Notes: generated by a model from the sequence alone, not told the origin. A stretch of 55,401 bases of DNA from DASTCC01 sp035711465 (GCA_035711465.1 DASTCC010000256.1:1-55401); one strand, 5' to 3'. Shown: positions 34,457 through 44,361, counted from the stretch's first letter. Program-made: numbers and translations.

Positions 34457-37417
34457 ATGAAACGCCTGCGATGGTCCGCAGCGCTGGTTGTCGTCACAGC
34501 GATGGTGGCCTTCGCGCCCCTCGGCGCGCAGAACACGGCCAAACGCGCGATGGGTCTCGAAGACATCCTCTCCTTCCGCGCCATGGGCCTGACGAGCCTG
34601 TCGCCGAACGGGCAGTGGATCGCGTACCGGCTGTCGCCGCTCGAGGGCGACAGCGAGGTCGTGGTTCGCGCCACCAGCGGCGACAAGGAGATGAAGTTCC
34701 CGGTCGGCCAGAACGGCGGCGCGGTGAGCTTCTCGAGCGACTCGGCGTGGGCCACGGTCACCGTCGCGCCGACGCGCAAGGACGCGCAGGCGAACACCCG
34801 CGCGCGCCGGCCGAACCAGAACAGCATCGTGCTCGTGAATCTGGCGTCGGGCGAGCAGACGACGTTCGCGAAGACGCAGCGCGCCGTGTTCAACGGCGAG
34901 CTGGGCGGATGGATCGCGCTCGATCGCTATCCGCCCGAGCCGGCCGGTGGCGGCGGCGCGGCTGGCGCGGGCGGACGCGGCGGTCGCGGCGGCGGTCGGG
35001 GCGGTGACACCCCTGGCGGCGACGCGCCGCGCGACACGCGGCCGCGCGGCAAGGATCTGATCCTGCGCGAGCTCGCCACCGGCAAAGAGCTGAACATCGG
35101 CAACGTCTCGGAGTTCGCGTTCAACAAGAGCGGCAAGCAGCTCGCGCTCGTGATCGACGCCGCCGAGCAGGCCGGCAACGGCGTGCAGATTCGCGACATG
35201 CAGACCGGCGCGATCTCGTCGCTCGAGACCGACAAGGCCTTCTTCGAGCGTCTCGCCTGGACGCGCGAAGGTGACGCGCTGTCGTTCCTGAAGGGCAAGG
35301 ACGATCGCCAGTACCGCGAACGGCTTTACTCGGTTGTCGGCTATTCCGACGTCGCCACGGCGTCGCCGAAGCGCATCACCTACGATCCGGCCGCGGACAA
35401 GACGTTCCCCGCCAACATGTCGGTCAGCGGCAACCGCACGCCGCAGTGGACCGACGCGCGCGATGCGATCATCTTCGGCATCTCGCCGCTCACGAAGGCG
35501 CCGCCGCGCGCCCCGGGCGCCCGCGGCGCCGCCGCCGCGGCGGCCGACGACGCGCCCGAAGGCGGACGCGGCAACGCCTCGGGCGACGACGACAGCAACA
35601 ACGAGCGTCCGAATCTCGTGATCTGGCACTACAAGGATCCGCGGCTCCAGTCGCAGCAGCAGGTGCAGGAGAATCGCGATCGCGCGTTCAACTACGTCAC
35701 CATCTTCCGGCCCGGCGAGAACAAGATGATCCGCCTCGCCGACGAGGAAGTGACCGACATCTCGATCGCCGGCACCGGCCGCTGGGCCGTCGGCATGAGC
35801 GACGACGCCTACGAGCTGCAGGGCAACCTGGACGGCCAGCGCTACCAGGACATCTATTCAGTCGACACCCACACCGGCTTGCGCAGGGTGATCAAGAAGC
35901 GGCTGCGCTGGGGCAATGCGGCGTCGCCGGACTCGACGAAGTACCTCTTCTACGAGAACCGCCACTTCTGGGTGCACGACATGGCGTCCGGCGAGACGCG
36001 CAGCGTCACGCAGGGCGTGCCGGCGACGTTCGTCAACACCGAAGACGATCACAACATCGTCGATCCGCCGACGCAGGTCGTCGGCTGGACCTCGGACAGC
36101 AAGTACGTGCTGATCTCGGATCGCTTCGACGTCTGGAAGATTCCGGCGGCGGCAGGCGAGCCGGCGGTGAATCTGACGGTCAACGGCAGCAAGGATCAGA
36201 TTCGTTATCAGCGCACGCGGACCGATCCGGACGAGCGCGGCATCGATCTCACCAAGCCGCAGTACTTCGCCGCGGTGGCCGAGTGGACCAAGCGCGACGG
36301 TTACGGCGTGCTGCAGCCGGGCACGACCGGACTCAAGATGCTGCTGTGGGAAGACGCGTCGATTGGCGGTCTGACCAAGGCGGAGAAGGCCGATGTCTGG
36401 GTCTACACGCGTGAGACGCCGACCGAGGCGACCGGCGTCTACGTGACCGACGCGACGCTGCTCAACGGCCGCAAGATCTTCGACACCTCGGCGGAGGCGG
36501 CGCCGTACCTGTGGACGTCGGGCGCGAGGCTGATCGAATACAAGAACGCGAAGGGCGCGCGGCTGCTGGGCTCGCTCTACCTGCCGGCGAACTACGAGCC
36601 CGGCAAGCAGTACCCGTTGATTGTCTACATCTACGAGCGATTGACGCAGAGCCACTACACCTACGGCCGGCCGACGGCGAACGGCTTCAGCCGCCAGGCC
36701 TATACGAGCAACGGCTACGCGGTGCTGATGCCGGACATCACCTACTACGTGAACGATCCGGGCATGTCCGCGGCGTGGGCGCTGGTGCCGGCGGTGCAGG
36801 CGGCGATCAAGACGGGCGTCGTCGATCCGAAGCGCGTCGGCCTGCACGGCCATTCGTGGGGCGGCTATCAGACCGCGTTCACGATCACGCAGACCGACCT
36901 GTTCGCCGCGGCGGTCGCGGGGGCGCCGCTGACGAACATGATCAGCATGTATTCGATCATCTACAAGAACACCGGCGGCACCAACGGCGCGATCTTCGAG
37001 AGCAGCCAGGGCCGGTTCACCGGCGGGCCGTGGGAGCAGTGGGAGGCGTACACACGCAACTCACCGGTCGCGCACGCGGCGAACGTCAAGACGCCGCTGA
37101 TCATCCTGCACAACGATCAGGACGGCGCCGTCGACTTCACCCAGGGCATCGAGTACTTCAACACGCTGCGGCGCCTGCACAAGCCGGTGATCCTGCTCGA
37201 GTACCCGGGCGAGAATCACGGCCTGGCGCGGCCGGCCAATCAGCAGGACTACACCGAGCGCATGAAGGAGTTCTTCGATCACTACCTGAAGGGCGCCGAG
37301 GCGCCGGACTGGCTCGAGTACGGCATCCCGCGCCTGAAGATGCAGGAGCACATCGACCAGCGCCTGAAAGCGCGCGACAAGGACAAGGCGCCGGCGGCGG
37401 GCAGCGGCGGACGGTGA
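34457..37417 (+). CDS. Exported S9-family prolyl oligopeptidase-like serine peptidase
   Basis: 986 residues. Signal peptide MKRLRWSAALVVVTAMVAFA, then a long beta-propeller region and a C-terminal alpha/beta-hydrolase domain. The triad is Ser800 (GLHGHSWGGYQTA), Asp889 (NDQDGAVDF) and His921 (ENHGLARP). Two low-complexity inserts occur in the propeller: RGG-rich at about 162-190 and Ala/Asp-rich near 350-380 (GARGAAAAAADDAPEGGRGN). GGAGG precedes the ATG. It probably degrades oligopeptides outside the cytoplasm and, with ggt opposite, suits a peptide-scavenging lifestyle. Confidence 0.91.
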   Translation: MKRLRWSAALVVVTAMVAFAPLGAQNTAKRAMGLEDILSFRAMGLTSLSPNGQWIAYRLSPLEGDSEVVVRATSGDKEMKFPVGQNGGAVSFSSDSAWATVTVAPTRKDAQANTRARRPNQNSIVLVNLASGEQTTFAKTQRAVFNGELGGWIALDRYPPEPAGGGGAAGAGGRGGRGGGRGGDTPGGDAPRDTRPRGKDLILRELATGKELNIGNVSEFAFNKSGKQLALVIDAAEQAGNGVQIRDMQTGAISSLETDKAFFERLAWTREGDALSFLKGKDDRQYRERLYSVVGYSDVATASPKRITYDPAADKTFPANMSVSGNRTPQWTDARDAIIFGISPLTKAPPRAPGARGAAAAAADDAPEGGRGNASGDDDSNNERPNLVIWHYKDPRLQSQQQVQENRDRAFNYVTIFRPGENKMIRLADEEVTDISIAGTGRWAVGMSDDAYELQGNLDGQRYQDIYSVDTHTGLRRVIKKRLRWGNAASPDSTKYLFYENRHFWVHDMASGETRSVTQGVPATFVNTEDDHNIVDPPTQVVGWTSDSKYVLISDRFDVWKIPAAAGEPAVNLTVNGSKDQIRYQRTRTDPDERGIDLTKPQYFAAVAEWTKRDGYGVLQPGTTGLKMLLWEDASIGGLTKAEKADVWVYTRETPTEATGVYVTDATLLNGRKIFDTSAEAAPYLWTSGARLIEYKNAKGARLLGSLYLPANYEPGKQYPLIVYIYERLTQSHYTYGRPTANGFSRQAYTSNGYAVLMPDITYYVNDPGMSAAWALVPAVQAAIKTGVVDPKRVGLHGHSWGGYQTAFTITQTDLFAAAVAGAPLTNMISMYSIIYKNTGGTNGAIFESSQGRFTGGPWEQWEAYTRNSPVAHAANVKTPLIILHNDQDGAVDFTQGIEYFNTLRRLHKPVILLEYPGENHGLARPANQQDYTERMKEFFDHYLKGAEAPDWLEYGIPRLKMQEHIDQRLKARDKDKAPAAGSGGR

Positions 37418-37472
37418 TGGGAAGGCTTCATCCTCGAACTCAGGATCTGGACGCAGTGAGGAGGCGCTTTCC

Positions 37473-37901
37473 GTGAGCCGCATCAACACAGGTCGACTGA
37501 TCCTCGGCGCGCTGGTGGCCGGCGTCGTTTTGAATGCGGCCGACGTGCTGATTCAAGTCGTGCTGATGGCGGAGGAGTCGCAGGTGATGCGCCAGCGGCT
37601 CAATCTCAATCCCGAGGCGGTGGAGGGCACCAGCACGATGGTGTCCTTCATCGTCGCCAACTTCATCATGGGATTCGTCGTCCTGCTCACCTACGTGGGT
37701 TTCCGCCCGAGGTTCGGCCCCGGCCCGATGACCGCCACGCTGGCGGCGCTGGTGCTGTTCTTTTCGATAGCGCCGGTGCTGTTCGGCTTCATGATGATGG
37801 GCATCTTCGCGCCCAATGCCTACGTGAAGAGCACGCTGCTCTATTTCGTCACCTTCATCGCCGCGGCGTTTGCCGGGGCTTCCGTGTACAAGGAGGAATG
37901 A
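37473..37901 (+). CDS. Small four-helix membrane protein of unknown function
   Basis: 142 residues with four transmembrane segments: ILGALVAGVVLNAADVLIQVVLM, VSFIVANFIMGFVVLLTYV, MTATLAALVLFFSIAPVLFGFMMMG, and LLYFVTFIAAAFAGASVY. GTG start with GAGGAGG eight to ten bases upstream. It follows the S9 peptidase by 55 bp on the same strand. I recognise no family with confidence. Confidence 0.72.
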   Translation: MSRINTGRLILGALVAGVVLNAADVLIQVVLMAEESQVMRQRLNLNPEAVEGTSTMVSFIVANFIMGFVVLLTYVGFRPRFGPGPMTATLAALVLFFSIAPVLFGFMMMGIFAPNAYVKSTLLYFVTFIAAAFAGASVYKEE

Positions 37902-38001
37902 GGGGGATCACTTCGGCGTTTCGTCGACGAGACCGACGCCATCGTCCGCTTTTGACAGTGTGCTCTGGACCCGCGATTGCCAGCGCGAACTGGAGTCGTC
38001 A

Positions 38002-38619
38002 ATGCCGCTCGGCGCTCTTCTCGTCATCACCGCATCACTCGTCGGTTCGACCTCCGCTTCGCCTTCCGCGCTGCCGCCACCCGGGGTGCCGGGCGTGCGC
38101 GGCGCCAGGCTCGCGGCGCCACAACAGACGTCGTCCTCAGCGCCCAGCCGGCGCCAGCGCGAGCAGCGTTTCGGCATCGGCGCCAATATCGGCGCGACGC
38201 AGAACGGCATCGGCGGGACGCTGCGCTACTGGTTCACGGATCGGCTGGGCTTCGACCTCAGCGCGTCGTGGAACAACGGCCGCGACGCTGAGACCGACTC
38301 GTACATCATCGCGCCGTCGGTCATCTACATGCTGACCGACTGGGACGACACGCAGGAATTCCAGATCCGCCCCTACATCGGCGGCGGCGTCAACTTCGCC
38401 CAGGCCCACGAGGGCAACGTGCCCAGGGCGGTGCCGGAGCCACAGGAGGGCACGGCGGTCGGCGCACAGATCTTCGGCGGCGTCGAGATGACGATGCCGG
38501 ACGCGAAGAACGTGACGATCAGCGCCGCGATCGCCTATTACCACCTGCCTGACAAGTTCAGAGCGACCGACGCGATCGGCGGTGTCAACGTGCTCGTCGC
38601 CTTGCACGTGTATTTCTAG
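38002..38619 (+). CDS. Outer-membrane beta-barrel-like exported protein
   Basis: 205 residues from MPLGALLVITASLVGSTSASPSA, a signal peptide with GGAG upstream; the frame extends 44 codons further left but those look non-coding. After a Pro/Ser/Arg linker the sequence has alternating strands (FGIGANIGATQNGIGGTLRYWFTDRLGFDLSAS, EFQIRPYIGGGVNFA, VNVLVALHVYF with a C-terminal Phe), as in OmpA-type eight-stranded barrels. Function unknown. Confidence 0.78.
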   Translation: MPLGALLVITASLVGSTSASPSALPPPGVPGVRGARLAAPQQTSSSAPSRRQREQRFGIGANIGATQNGIGGTLRYWFTDRLGFDLSASWNNGRDAETDSYIIAPSVIYMLTDWDDTQEFQIRPYIGGGVNFAQAHEGNVPRAVPEPQEGTAVGAQIFGGVEMTMPDAKNVTISAAIAYYHLPDKFRATDAIGGVNVLVALHVYF

Positions 38620-38744
38620 TTAGCTTTCGAGCGCATTTCAAGAATTCCTGAGGGCACCGTAAAGGCCGTGAAGCGCGTGAAGACGGGCGCTTGCTTCGCG
38701 GCAGTCTATATTGAGATCGGCGCCCTAACCAGCAGGAGTCCACA

Positions 38745-38933
38745 GTGAACGACAAAGTCACCGAAGCGATTGAAACGCTGCGTGTCGAGTGCGGCTTCGC
38801 CCGGGTGAGCGTCTGGGCGCCCGGCGACGAGGAAAAGGACCGCGAACTGCTCGCGCTCTTCTTCGCGAAGGACGACGACTCGATGACGGCGGCCGCCATC
38901 GATCTGGTCACGGGAAGTAAACGGGCGTCTTGA
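38745..38933 (+). CDS. Small acidic hypothetical protein
   Basis: 62 residues with a GTG start, CAGGAG upstream, and a TATATT hexamer at about 38706. The sequence MNDKVTEAIETLRVECGF...DEEKDRELLALFFAKDDDSM is acidic, with likely two helices around a short strand. No family recognised. It ends 12 bp before the convergent DinB stop. Confidence 0.5.
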   Translation: MNDKVTEAIETLRVECGFARVSVWAPGDEEKDRELLALFFAKDDDSMTAAAIDLVTGSKRAS

Positions 38934-38945
38934 GGCGCTGAATCG

Positions 38946-39515
38946 TCAGGAAGCGCCGGCGGTCAACGCCGCGCGGGCCTGCTCGGCCTGCCACAGGTGA
39001 CGGCGCTCGTGAGCAGCGATGATGAGCATTCCGACACCCAGGCTATGGCTGAAGCGAGGATTGAACAGGTCCGGGAACCGGATCGTGTTCACCTCTGCCG
39101 AACTGAGACTGCGCATCAGCTGGGTGACCTGACGATGCGTGGCCTCGAGATCGGCCAGCACCTGCCGCGCGTCCGGAACGTATTCGGGAACGACGGCCGG
39201 CAGCGACTTCACCCGAAGCCAGCGGACGGGCGGTTCCAGAACCCAAAGGAAGAACCGCGCGACGCCATTCTGCGCGACATGAGTGTCGAGTTCGCCGGCC
39301 GCGTTACGAGGCGGCGCAGTCGCAACCATCGCCGTCAGAATGGCCTGATAGGTCAGGACGATATGCTGAAGACACTGGAGCATGCTCCAGCCGCCCCGGG
39401 GCGGTTGACGGTGCAGCAGCTGGTCGTCGACCGACGACACCAGCGCCTGCGCCCTGGCGAGCTGGCGGTCCAGGTCCTCGATCACCTGACTGACAGAAAC
39501 GTGTCGGCGCGACAT
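38946..39515 (-). CDS. DinB-superfamily protein
   Basis: 189 residues with the DinB four-helix bundle: VIEDLDRQLARAQALVSSVDDQL, WSMLQCLQHIVLTYQAIL (His51), and the C-terminal IIAAHERRHLWQAEQARAAL, giving the H...HxxxH metal pattern. Only about 25% similar by eye to the DinB gene at the window start, so not a recent duplicate. Stands alone between a small ORF and an ADOP permease. Confidence 0.82.
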   Translation of the reverse strand: MSRRHVSVSQVIEDLDRQLARAQALVSSVDDQLLHRQPPRGGWSMLQCLQHIVLTYQAILTAMVATAPPRNAAGELDTHVAQNGVARFFLWVLEPPVRWLRVKSLPAVVPEYVPDARQVLADLEATHRQVTQLMRSLSSAEVNTIRFPDLFNPRFSHSLGVGMLIIAAHERRHLWQAEQARAALTAGAS

Positions 39516-39644
39516 GCGAATGCCGTCGCCGCCGAAGAATCGCGGCGGTGGTTGATACGGATCGCACGGCCAGCACGAGATTGCTAACAGATTCTTGCTT
39601 GCCTGGACCCGCCCCGTCGTTGCATGTCCTGGCCAGGGTGAACG

Positions 39645-42074
39645 CTATTCGCTCCGCAGTGCGATGACCGGATCGACGCGAGACGCACGCCGCGCCGGCA
39701 GATAGCTGGCGAGGAGTGCAACCGTCAGCATCACCGCAGACATGCCCGCGAATGCTGTCATGTCGAGTCGTTCGACGCCGAACAGCAGCGTCTGCAGGTA
39801 CGTCGTCAGGCCGATCGCGGCGATCGCGCCGACGACCACGCCAACGAGCGCGACTCTGCCGCCCTGCCACACGAACATCCAGCGGACGCGGCGGGCTTGG
39901 GCGCCGAGTGCCATGCGCACGCCGATCTCCTGCGCACGCTGCGTCACCTTGTACGAGAGCACGCCGTACAACCCCACCGCGCCGAGCACCAGCGCGAGCG
40001 CAGCGGCGACGCTGACCAACAGCATCGTGAACGACAGGCTGGCCGTCGCCTTCGCCGCCAGACCTTCCATCGTGAAGACGCGATACATCGGCGATGCCGG
40101 CATGAGCTCGCGGATGACCGCGCGAACTTCGGGCGCGAGCTGATCGGCACGCGCCGAACGGATGACGTACGCCGGCGACGTCGCCGCGCCCGGCAGGTAC
40201 AGCATCGGCTCCGGAGTGGTGCGGCGCAGGTCGTCGATCTTGACGTCCTCGACGACGCCGATCACGGTCAGCCACGTATTGCTCGTGCTGGTCGCGGGCT
40301 TGAGCTGCTGGCCGATCGGATCCTCGCCCGGGAACAGGACCGCCGCCGCCGACTGGCTGATGATGACGTTGGGAATGCCCTGCTCCTCTTCGACGCGATC
40401 GAAGAAGCGGCCGCGCCTCAGCTCGATGCCCATCGTCTGGAAGTAGGCGCCGCCGGCGGAGGCCCCGCGCAGGAGAGGCGCTTCGGCCCCGCTTGCCGTG
40501 ATTCGCGGCGTCGTGATGTTCTGACGGCCCGCGCCCTCGTCGAGCGGAAGCGTGCTGATGAATCCCACGGACTCGACGCCGGGCAGCGCCGCCAGCCGCT
40601 CCATGAACACGTACTGAAACCGCGAGACGGACGGTCGGTCGGTCAGATCCGGCCTTCCGGGCGCGACCTGAAACGTGAAGATCCCTTTCGTGTCGTAGCC
40701 CGCGTCGACGCGGCTGAGCTGCCAGAAGCTGCGGGCGAGCAGCGCCGATCCGACGAGCAGCACGAGCGCGGCGGCGGTCTGCGCCATCACCAGTCCGTCG
40801 CGCGTGAGGCTGCCGCGCCCGACGACGCCTCGGCCCTGCTTGAGGCTGCCCGCATCCGCACCCGAGAGGCGAAGCGCGGGCAGCAGCCCGAACAGGCACG
40901 CGGCGACGACCGAGATGGCCGCCGTGAAGGCGAGCGCGGTGAGGTCGAGGCCTGCGCTTGCGAGGCCGGGAATGGGTGCGCCGCCGAAGCCGCCCGACAC
41001 CGCTTCCGGCGCCGCGCGCACCAGCAGCGGGACGCCAGCCCACGCGATGACGCCGCCGATCGCGCCCGCGACCGCGGCGAGGAGCAGCGCTTCGCTCAAC
41101 TGCGACCGCACCAGGTCGCCTCGTCCCGCGCCAAGCGCGCGGCGGACTGCGAGCTCGGGGCGCCGATTCTCTGACCGCACGGTGAACAGATTGGCGACGT
41201 TGGCGCAGGCGACGAGGAAGACGATGCCGACCGTGCCGAGCACGATCCAGAGCGGCGTCAGGACGTTGCCCACCAGCTGCTCGCGAAGCGGCTTCACCAC
41301 CGGACGGTGACGCTCCATGATGCGCACGTACGGCGCCGGACCGCCGAGACGCTGCTGCACGCGGCGGGCGAGCGGCTCGAGTTGCGCCACCAGTGCCGCG
41401 CGATCCGTCCCCGGCGCCATCCGGGCAACCATCTCCGGACCGAAGCCGCCTGGCGTGACCTGCGCGGCGCGAATCTGAAACGGCACCCAGAAGGCGACGC
41501 GCTCATCAGGAAACCGGAACTCCGGCTTCATGATCCCGATGACCGTGCGAGTCTGATTGGCGAAGCTGTAGCTCTTACCGATGACCGCCGGGTCCGATCC
41601 AAACCAGCTCTGCCACAGCCAGTAGCTCAGCACCACCACGCGGCCATCGTCGTTGTCGTTCGGCAGGCGTCCGTGCAGAGGCTCGGCGCCGAGCGTCGTG
41701 AACAGCGACGGCGTCGCCTGCGAGAGGAAGAGCTGATCCACCTGCCCTTCGGCGCGTGTCGTCGACGACCCCGTGCCGTAGAGCGCGAGATCCTCGAGCG
41801 CGGGGACGCTGTCCTTGTATTCGAAGAAGAGCTCGTCGGGGACGCCGAACTCCGCCGGTTGATCCGTGCCCGGCGCCGTACCGCCGATGTGAACGAGCCT
41901 GTCGGCGTTCGGATAAGGCAGCGGCCTGAGGAGCACGACGTTGACGACGCTGAAGATCGCGGCGTTGACGCCGATCGCGAGCGCGAGCGTGGCGACGACG
42001 ACGAAGGTGAAGCCGGGCGTGCGCGCCAGGCTGCGCGCCGCGTGCCTGAAGTCTCTAAGCCAGGATTCGAACAT
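39645..42074 (-). CDS. ADOP-type orphan permease (no PadR)
   Basis: 809 residues from MFESWLRDFRHAARSLARTP; an earlier in-frame ATG at 42110 adds 12 residues without family support. Order: first helix FTFVVVATLALAIGVNAAIFSVV, periplasmic domain, FtsX block LWIVLGTVGIVFLVACANVANLF, second permease half, and the conserved end VRMALGAQARRVRWMFVW / ASRVDPVIALRSE. It lacks the DLxE N-terminal helical segment of the PadR-coupled copies. It follows the cysteine-synthase-like gene by 105 bp on the same strand. Substrate unknown. Confidence 0.86.
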   Translation of the reverse strand: MFESWLRDFRHAARSLARTPGFTFVVVATLALAIGVNAAIFSVVNVVLLRPLPYPNADRLVHIGGTAPGTDQPAEFGVPDELFFEYKDSVPALEDLALYGTGSSTTRAEGQVDQLFLSQATPSLFTTLGAEPLHGRLPNDNDDGRVVVLSYWLWQSWFGSDPAVIGKSYSFANQTRTVIGIMKPEFRFPDERVAFWVPFQIRAAQVTPGGFGPEMVARMAPGTDRAALVAQLEPLARRVQQRLGGPAPYVRIMERHRPVVKPLREQLVGNVLTPLWIVLGTVGIVFLVACANVANLFTVRSENRRPELAVRRALGAGRGDLVRSQLSEALLLAAVAGAIGGVIAWAGVPLLVRAAPEAVSGGFGGAPIPGLASAGLDLTALAFTAAISVVAACLFGLLPALRLSGADAGSLKQGRGVVGRGSLTRDGLVMAQTAAALVLLVGSALLARSFWQLSRVDAGYDTKGIFTFQVAPGRPDLTDRPSVSRFQYVFMERLAALPGVESVGFISTLPLDEGAGRQNITTPRITASGAEAPLLRGASAGGAYFQTMGIELRRGRFFDRVEEEQGIPNVIISQSAAAVLFPGEDPIGQQLKPATSTSNTWLTVIGVVEDVKIDDLRRTTPEPMLYLPGAATSPAYVIRSARADQLAPEVRAVIRELMPASPMYRVFTMEGLAAKATASLSFTMLLVSVAAALALVLGAVGLYGVLSYKVTQRAQEIGVRMALGAQARRVRWMFVWQGGRVALVGVVVGAIAAIGLTTYLQTLLFGVERLDMTAFAGMSAVMLTVALLASYLPARRASRVDPVIALRSE

Positions 42075-42179
42075 CGGAATGACCCATGGGACCGGATGCC
42101 GCTGTCGCATCCAGTTACGTTCCGGCGATAACTTTGTTCCACAAAGGTTAGGGCGTACGCGACCGGACCGGCGGGAGCG

Positions 42180-43091
42180 CTAGTCGGCCCTGCTGAGATA
42201 CTTCATCCCGGTATCGCACATCACCGTGACGACGGTGCCCTGAGGGCCGAGCGCGGCCGCAACCTGCAACGCCGCGACGAGGTTCGCTCCTGTCGAGGTG
42301 CCCGCGAACAGCCCCTCTTCACGGGCCAGCCTCACGGCCATCGACCGTGCCTCCTCGGTGGACACGCGGGCGATGTCGTCTGCAACCCCGTTCCGCCACA
42401 GCGGGACCACGAAACCGGCGCCGATGCCGTCGATCCTGTGCGCACCGGACGGTCCGCCCGAGAGGACGGCCGACTCTGCCGGCTCGACGGCGGTGATCCG
42501 GATGGTGGCGTTGCGATGCCTGAGCGCCTCCGCCGTGCCACGCAGCGACGCGGCGCTGCCGACGGCCTGAACGTACGCATCGACGATGCCATCGGTCTGC
42601 GTCCAGATCTCGTCGGCCATGCGGTGATACGCCGCCAGCTGATCCGGGTTGTTGAGCTGGTTCGTCCAGAAGCTGCCCGGCCGCTCGGCGATCACGCCGG
42701 CGGCGTCGATCATGTCGCGCGTCAGCCTGGCGGTCATCCGGCCGCCTTCACTGGCGATCACCTGAAGCTCGGCACCAAGCGCGCGCATGTGCGCGAGCTT
42801 CTCGGCGCTGAAGGCGTCCGACGTCACGATCGTCAGCGGGTACCGCTTGACGGCGCAGACGAGTGCGAGGGACACGCCGGTACTGCCGCCCGTGTACTCG
42901 ACGACGAAACCGCCGCGCTGGAGGCGACCGTCCCGCTCGGCGGCCTCGATCATCGCCATCGCCATCCGGTCCTTCATGCTTCCAGTCGGATTTTCGCTTT
43001 CGATTTTGAGCAGAATCCGCGCCGAGCCGGCGGGCGGGAGATGGCGCAGGGGAAGCAGCCGCGTGTTGCCGATGCAGTCGAGAATCGTCAT
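42180..43091 (-). CDS. Cysteine-synthase-family PLP enzyme (CysK/CysM-like)
   Basis: 303 residues, fold-type II PLP enzyme: NTRLLPL near the start, Lys40 in ENPTGSMKDRMAM as Schiff base, EYTGGSTGVSLAL for the substrate/phosphate side, QLNNPDQLAAYHRM, and the TGMKYLSR end. Could synthesise cysteine from O-acetyl- or O-phosphoserine, or use another beta-replacement substrate. The ATG at 43091 was chosen because the family begins there; the frame stays open far upstream over the regulator gene but without similarity. It follows the GlxA-type regulator by 83 bp and is probably under its control. Confidence 0.9.
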   Translation of the reverse strand: MTILDCIGNTRLLPLRHLPPAGSARILLKIESENPTGSMKDRMAMAMIEAAERDGRLQRGGFVVEYTGGSTGVSLALVCAVKRYPLTIVTSDAFSAEKLAHMRALGAELQVIASEGGRMTARLTRDMIDAAGVIAERPGSFWTNQLNNPDQLAAYHRMADEIWTQTDGIVDAYVQAVGSAASLRGTAEALRHRNATIRITAVEPAESAVLSGGPSGAHRIDGIGAGFVVPLWRNGVADDIARVSTEEARSMAVRLAREEGLFAGTSTGANLVAALQVAAALGPQGTVVTVMCDTGMKYLSRAD

Positions 43092-43174
43092 GCGCCCGTT
43101 ATGACGCGAAAGCAGCGCCGGGCACAGAGGCCGAAGCGCCAGACCTCGTGCCGATCTCGCCAGCGACGGGCCGT

Positions 43175-44194
43175 TCAGTCTTCTGGCCGTCGAATGCGCC
43201 GGCGCGACTGCGCCACATCCACGCGTCTCCGCGATCGCAGCGGCGGTCGGATGTCTTTGGGTCTCAGATTGAGCGAGCGGCGCAGGAGCGCCCGGAGCGC
43301 CCCGGGTTCGGCATAGCCCACCTCCGTTGCGATGCGATCGAGGCTCGCATCCGTCGTCCGCAGCAGATGCACGGCCCGCTCGACGCGAAGGTTGTGAAAG
43401 AACGTCAGCGGCGAGATGCCCATGGCGGCGTCGATGCGGCGGGCCAGGGTGCGTTTGCTGGTGCCGGTGGCCCGTGAGGCTTCGTCGAGCGAGAAGGGTC
43501 TGGACAGCCTGGCGCGGGCCCAGGCTTCGAAGCGTTGAACGACCGGATCGAGGTGATCGAGATGGTCGGTCAGCGCGTAGGCCGACTGCGACGGCCGCGA
43601 GTCGACGATCAGGTAGCTGGCCGTCAGCGACGCCAGCTGCGGGCTGACCGTCCTGATGATGTGCAGCGCCAGATCCATGTGGCTCAAGGCGGCGCCGGCC
43701 GTGACCACTCGACCCGATCTGACGATCATCTGAGACTCGTCGAGCCGGACGCGCGGGTACCGATCGCGAAAGAGCCTGGCCAGCCACCAGGTGGTCGTGG
43801 CCTCGCGTCCATCGAGCACCCCGGACTCGGCGGTCACGAAAGTGCCGATGCAGGCGGCGGCCAGAAGGCAGCCGCGATCGGCGATGGCGCCGATCGCTGC
43901 GGCCGCCTCGCGGACGTCGGAGCGGCGGAGCGCCTGCTCGAGCGGTCGCGGCATCTTGAAGCCGATGGCCGGAACGACGAAGCAATCGGGCACGTCGTCC
44001 CGGATGCGGGAGGCCGGCACGGCGAAGCCTTGTGCCGTCCGCACGCGCGATCTGACGCCGACGATCTGCAGCTCGAAGCGCGGATGCTCGAGCCCGTTCG
44101 CCTCCGCCAGCTCGTTGGCGGTCTGGAAGGCATCGAGGACCGCCGACAGGCCGAGGTCGAACACGTCATCCAGCGCGAGTACCTGGATCCTCAT
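43175..44194 (-). CDS. GlxA/FtrA-type AraC-family regulator with DJ-1/PfpI-like domain
   Basis: 339 residues. The N-terminal DJ-1/PfpI-like domain (MRIQVLALDDVFDLGLSAVLDAF...) carries the nucleophile-position Cys in AAACIGTFVTAESGVLDGREATTTWW. The C-terminal AraC helix-turn-helix pair is LDEASRATGTSKRTLARRIDAAMGISPLTF and LDRIATEVGYAEPGALRALLRR. Such regulators sense small amines or amino-acid-derived ligands. It is divergent from an ADOP permease and heads the gene pair with the cysteine-synthase-like enzyme, whose substrate may be its ligand. Confidence 0.87.
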   Translation of the reverse strand: MRIQVLALDDVFDLGLSAVLDAFQTANELAEANGLEHPRFELQIVGVRSRVRTAQGFAVPASRIRDDVPDCFVVPAIGFKMPRPLEQALRRSDVREAAAAIGAIADRGCLLAAACIGTFVTAESGVLDGREATTTWWLARLFRDRYPRVRLDESQMIVRSGRVVTAGAALSHMDLALHIIRTVSPQLASLTASYLIVDSRPSQSAYALTDHLDHLDPVVQRFEAWARARLSRPFSLDEASRATGTSKRTLARRIDAAMGISPLTFFHNLRVERAVHLLRTTDASLDRIATEVGYAEPGALRALLRRSLNLRPKDIRPPLRSRRRVDVAQSRRRIRRPED

Positions 44195-44361
44195 CAGCGT
44201 GATGCTAGCGCGTCCGCCTCGGCGAGTCTGCCGGTGGCCGAATCGGCGCGAGATTTGGCAATCGCGGCACTTCTGCGCCGGGTGGCAAGCCGCGCACGTT
44301 CATTGGCGGACTGGCGACTCCACCCGAACGAACCCGTCCGATACCGTGTTGGCGAGGTCCC

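Noticed and set aside
42111..42179. Inverted repeat AACTTTGT/ACAAAGGTT upstream of the permease as an operator
   Set aside because: The arms differ by an extra base and no regulator is coupled to this permease, so I could not support it.
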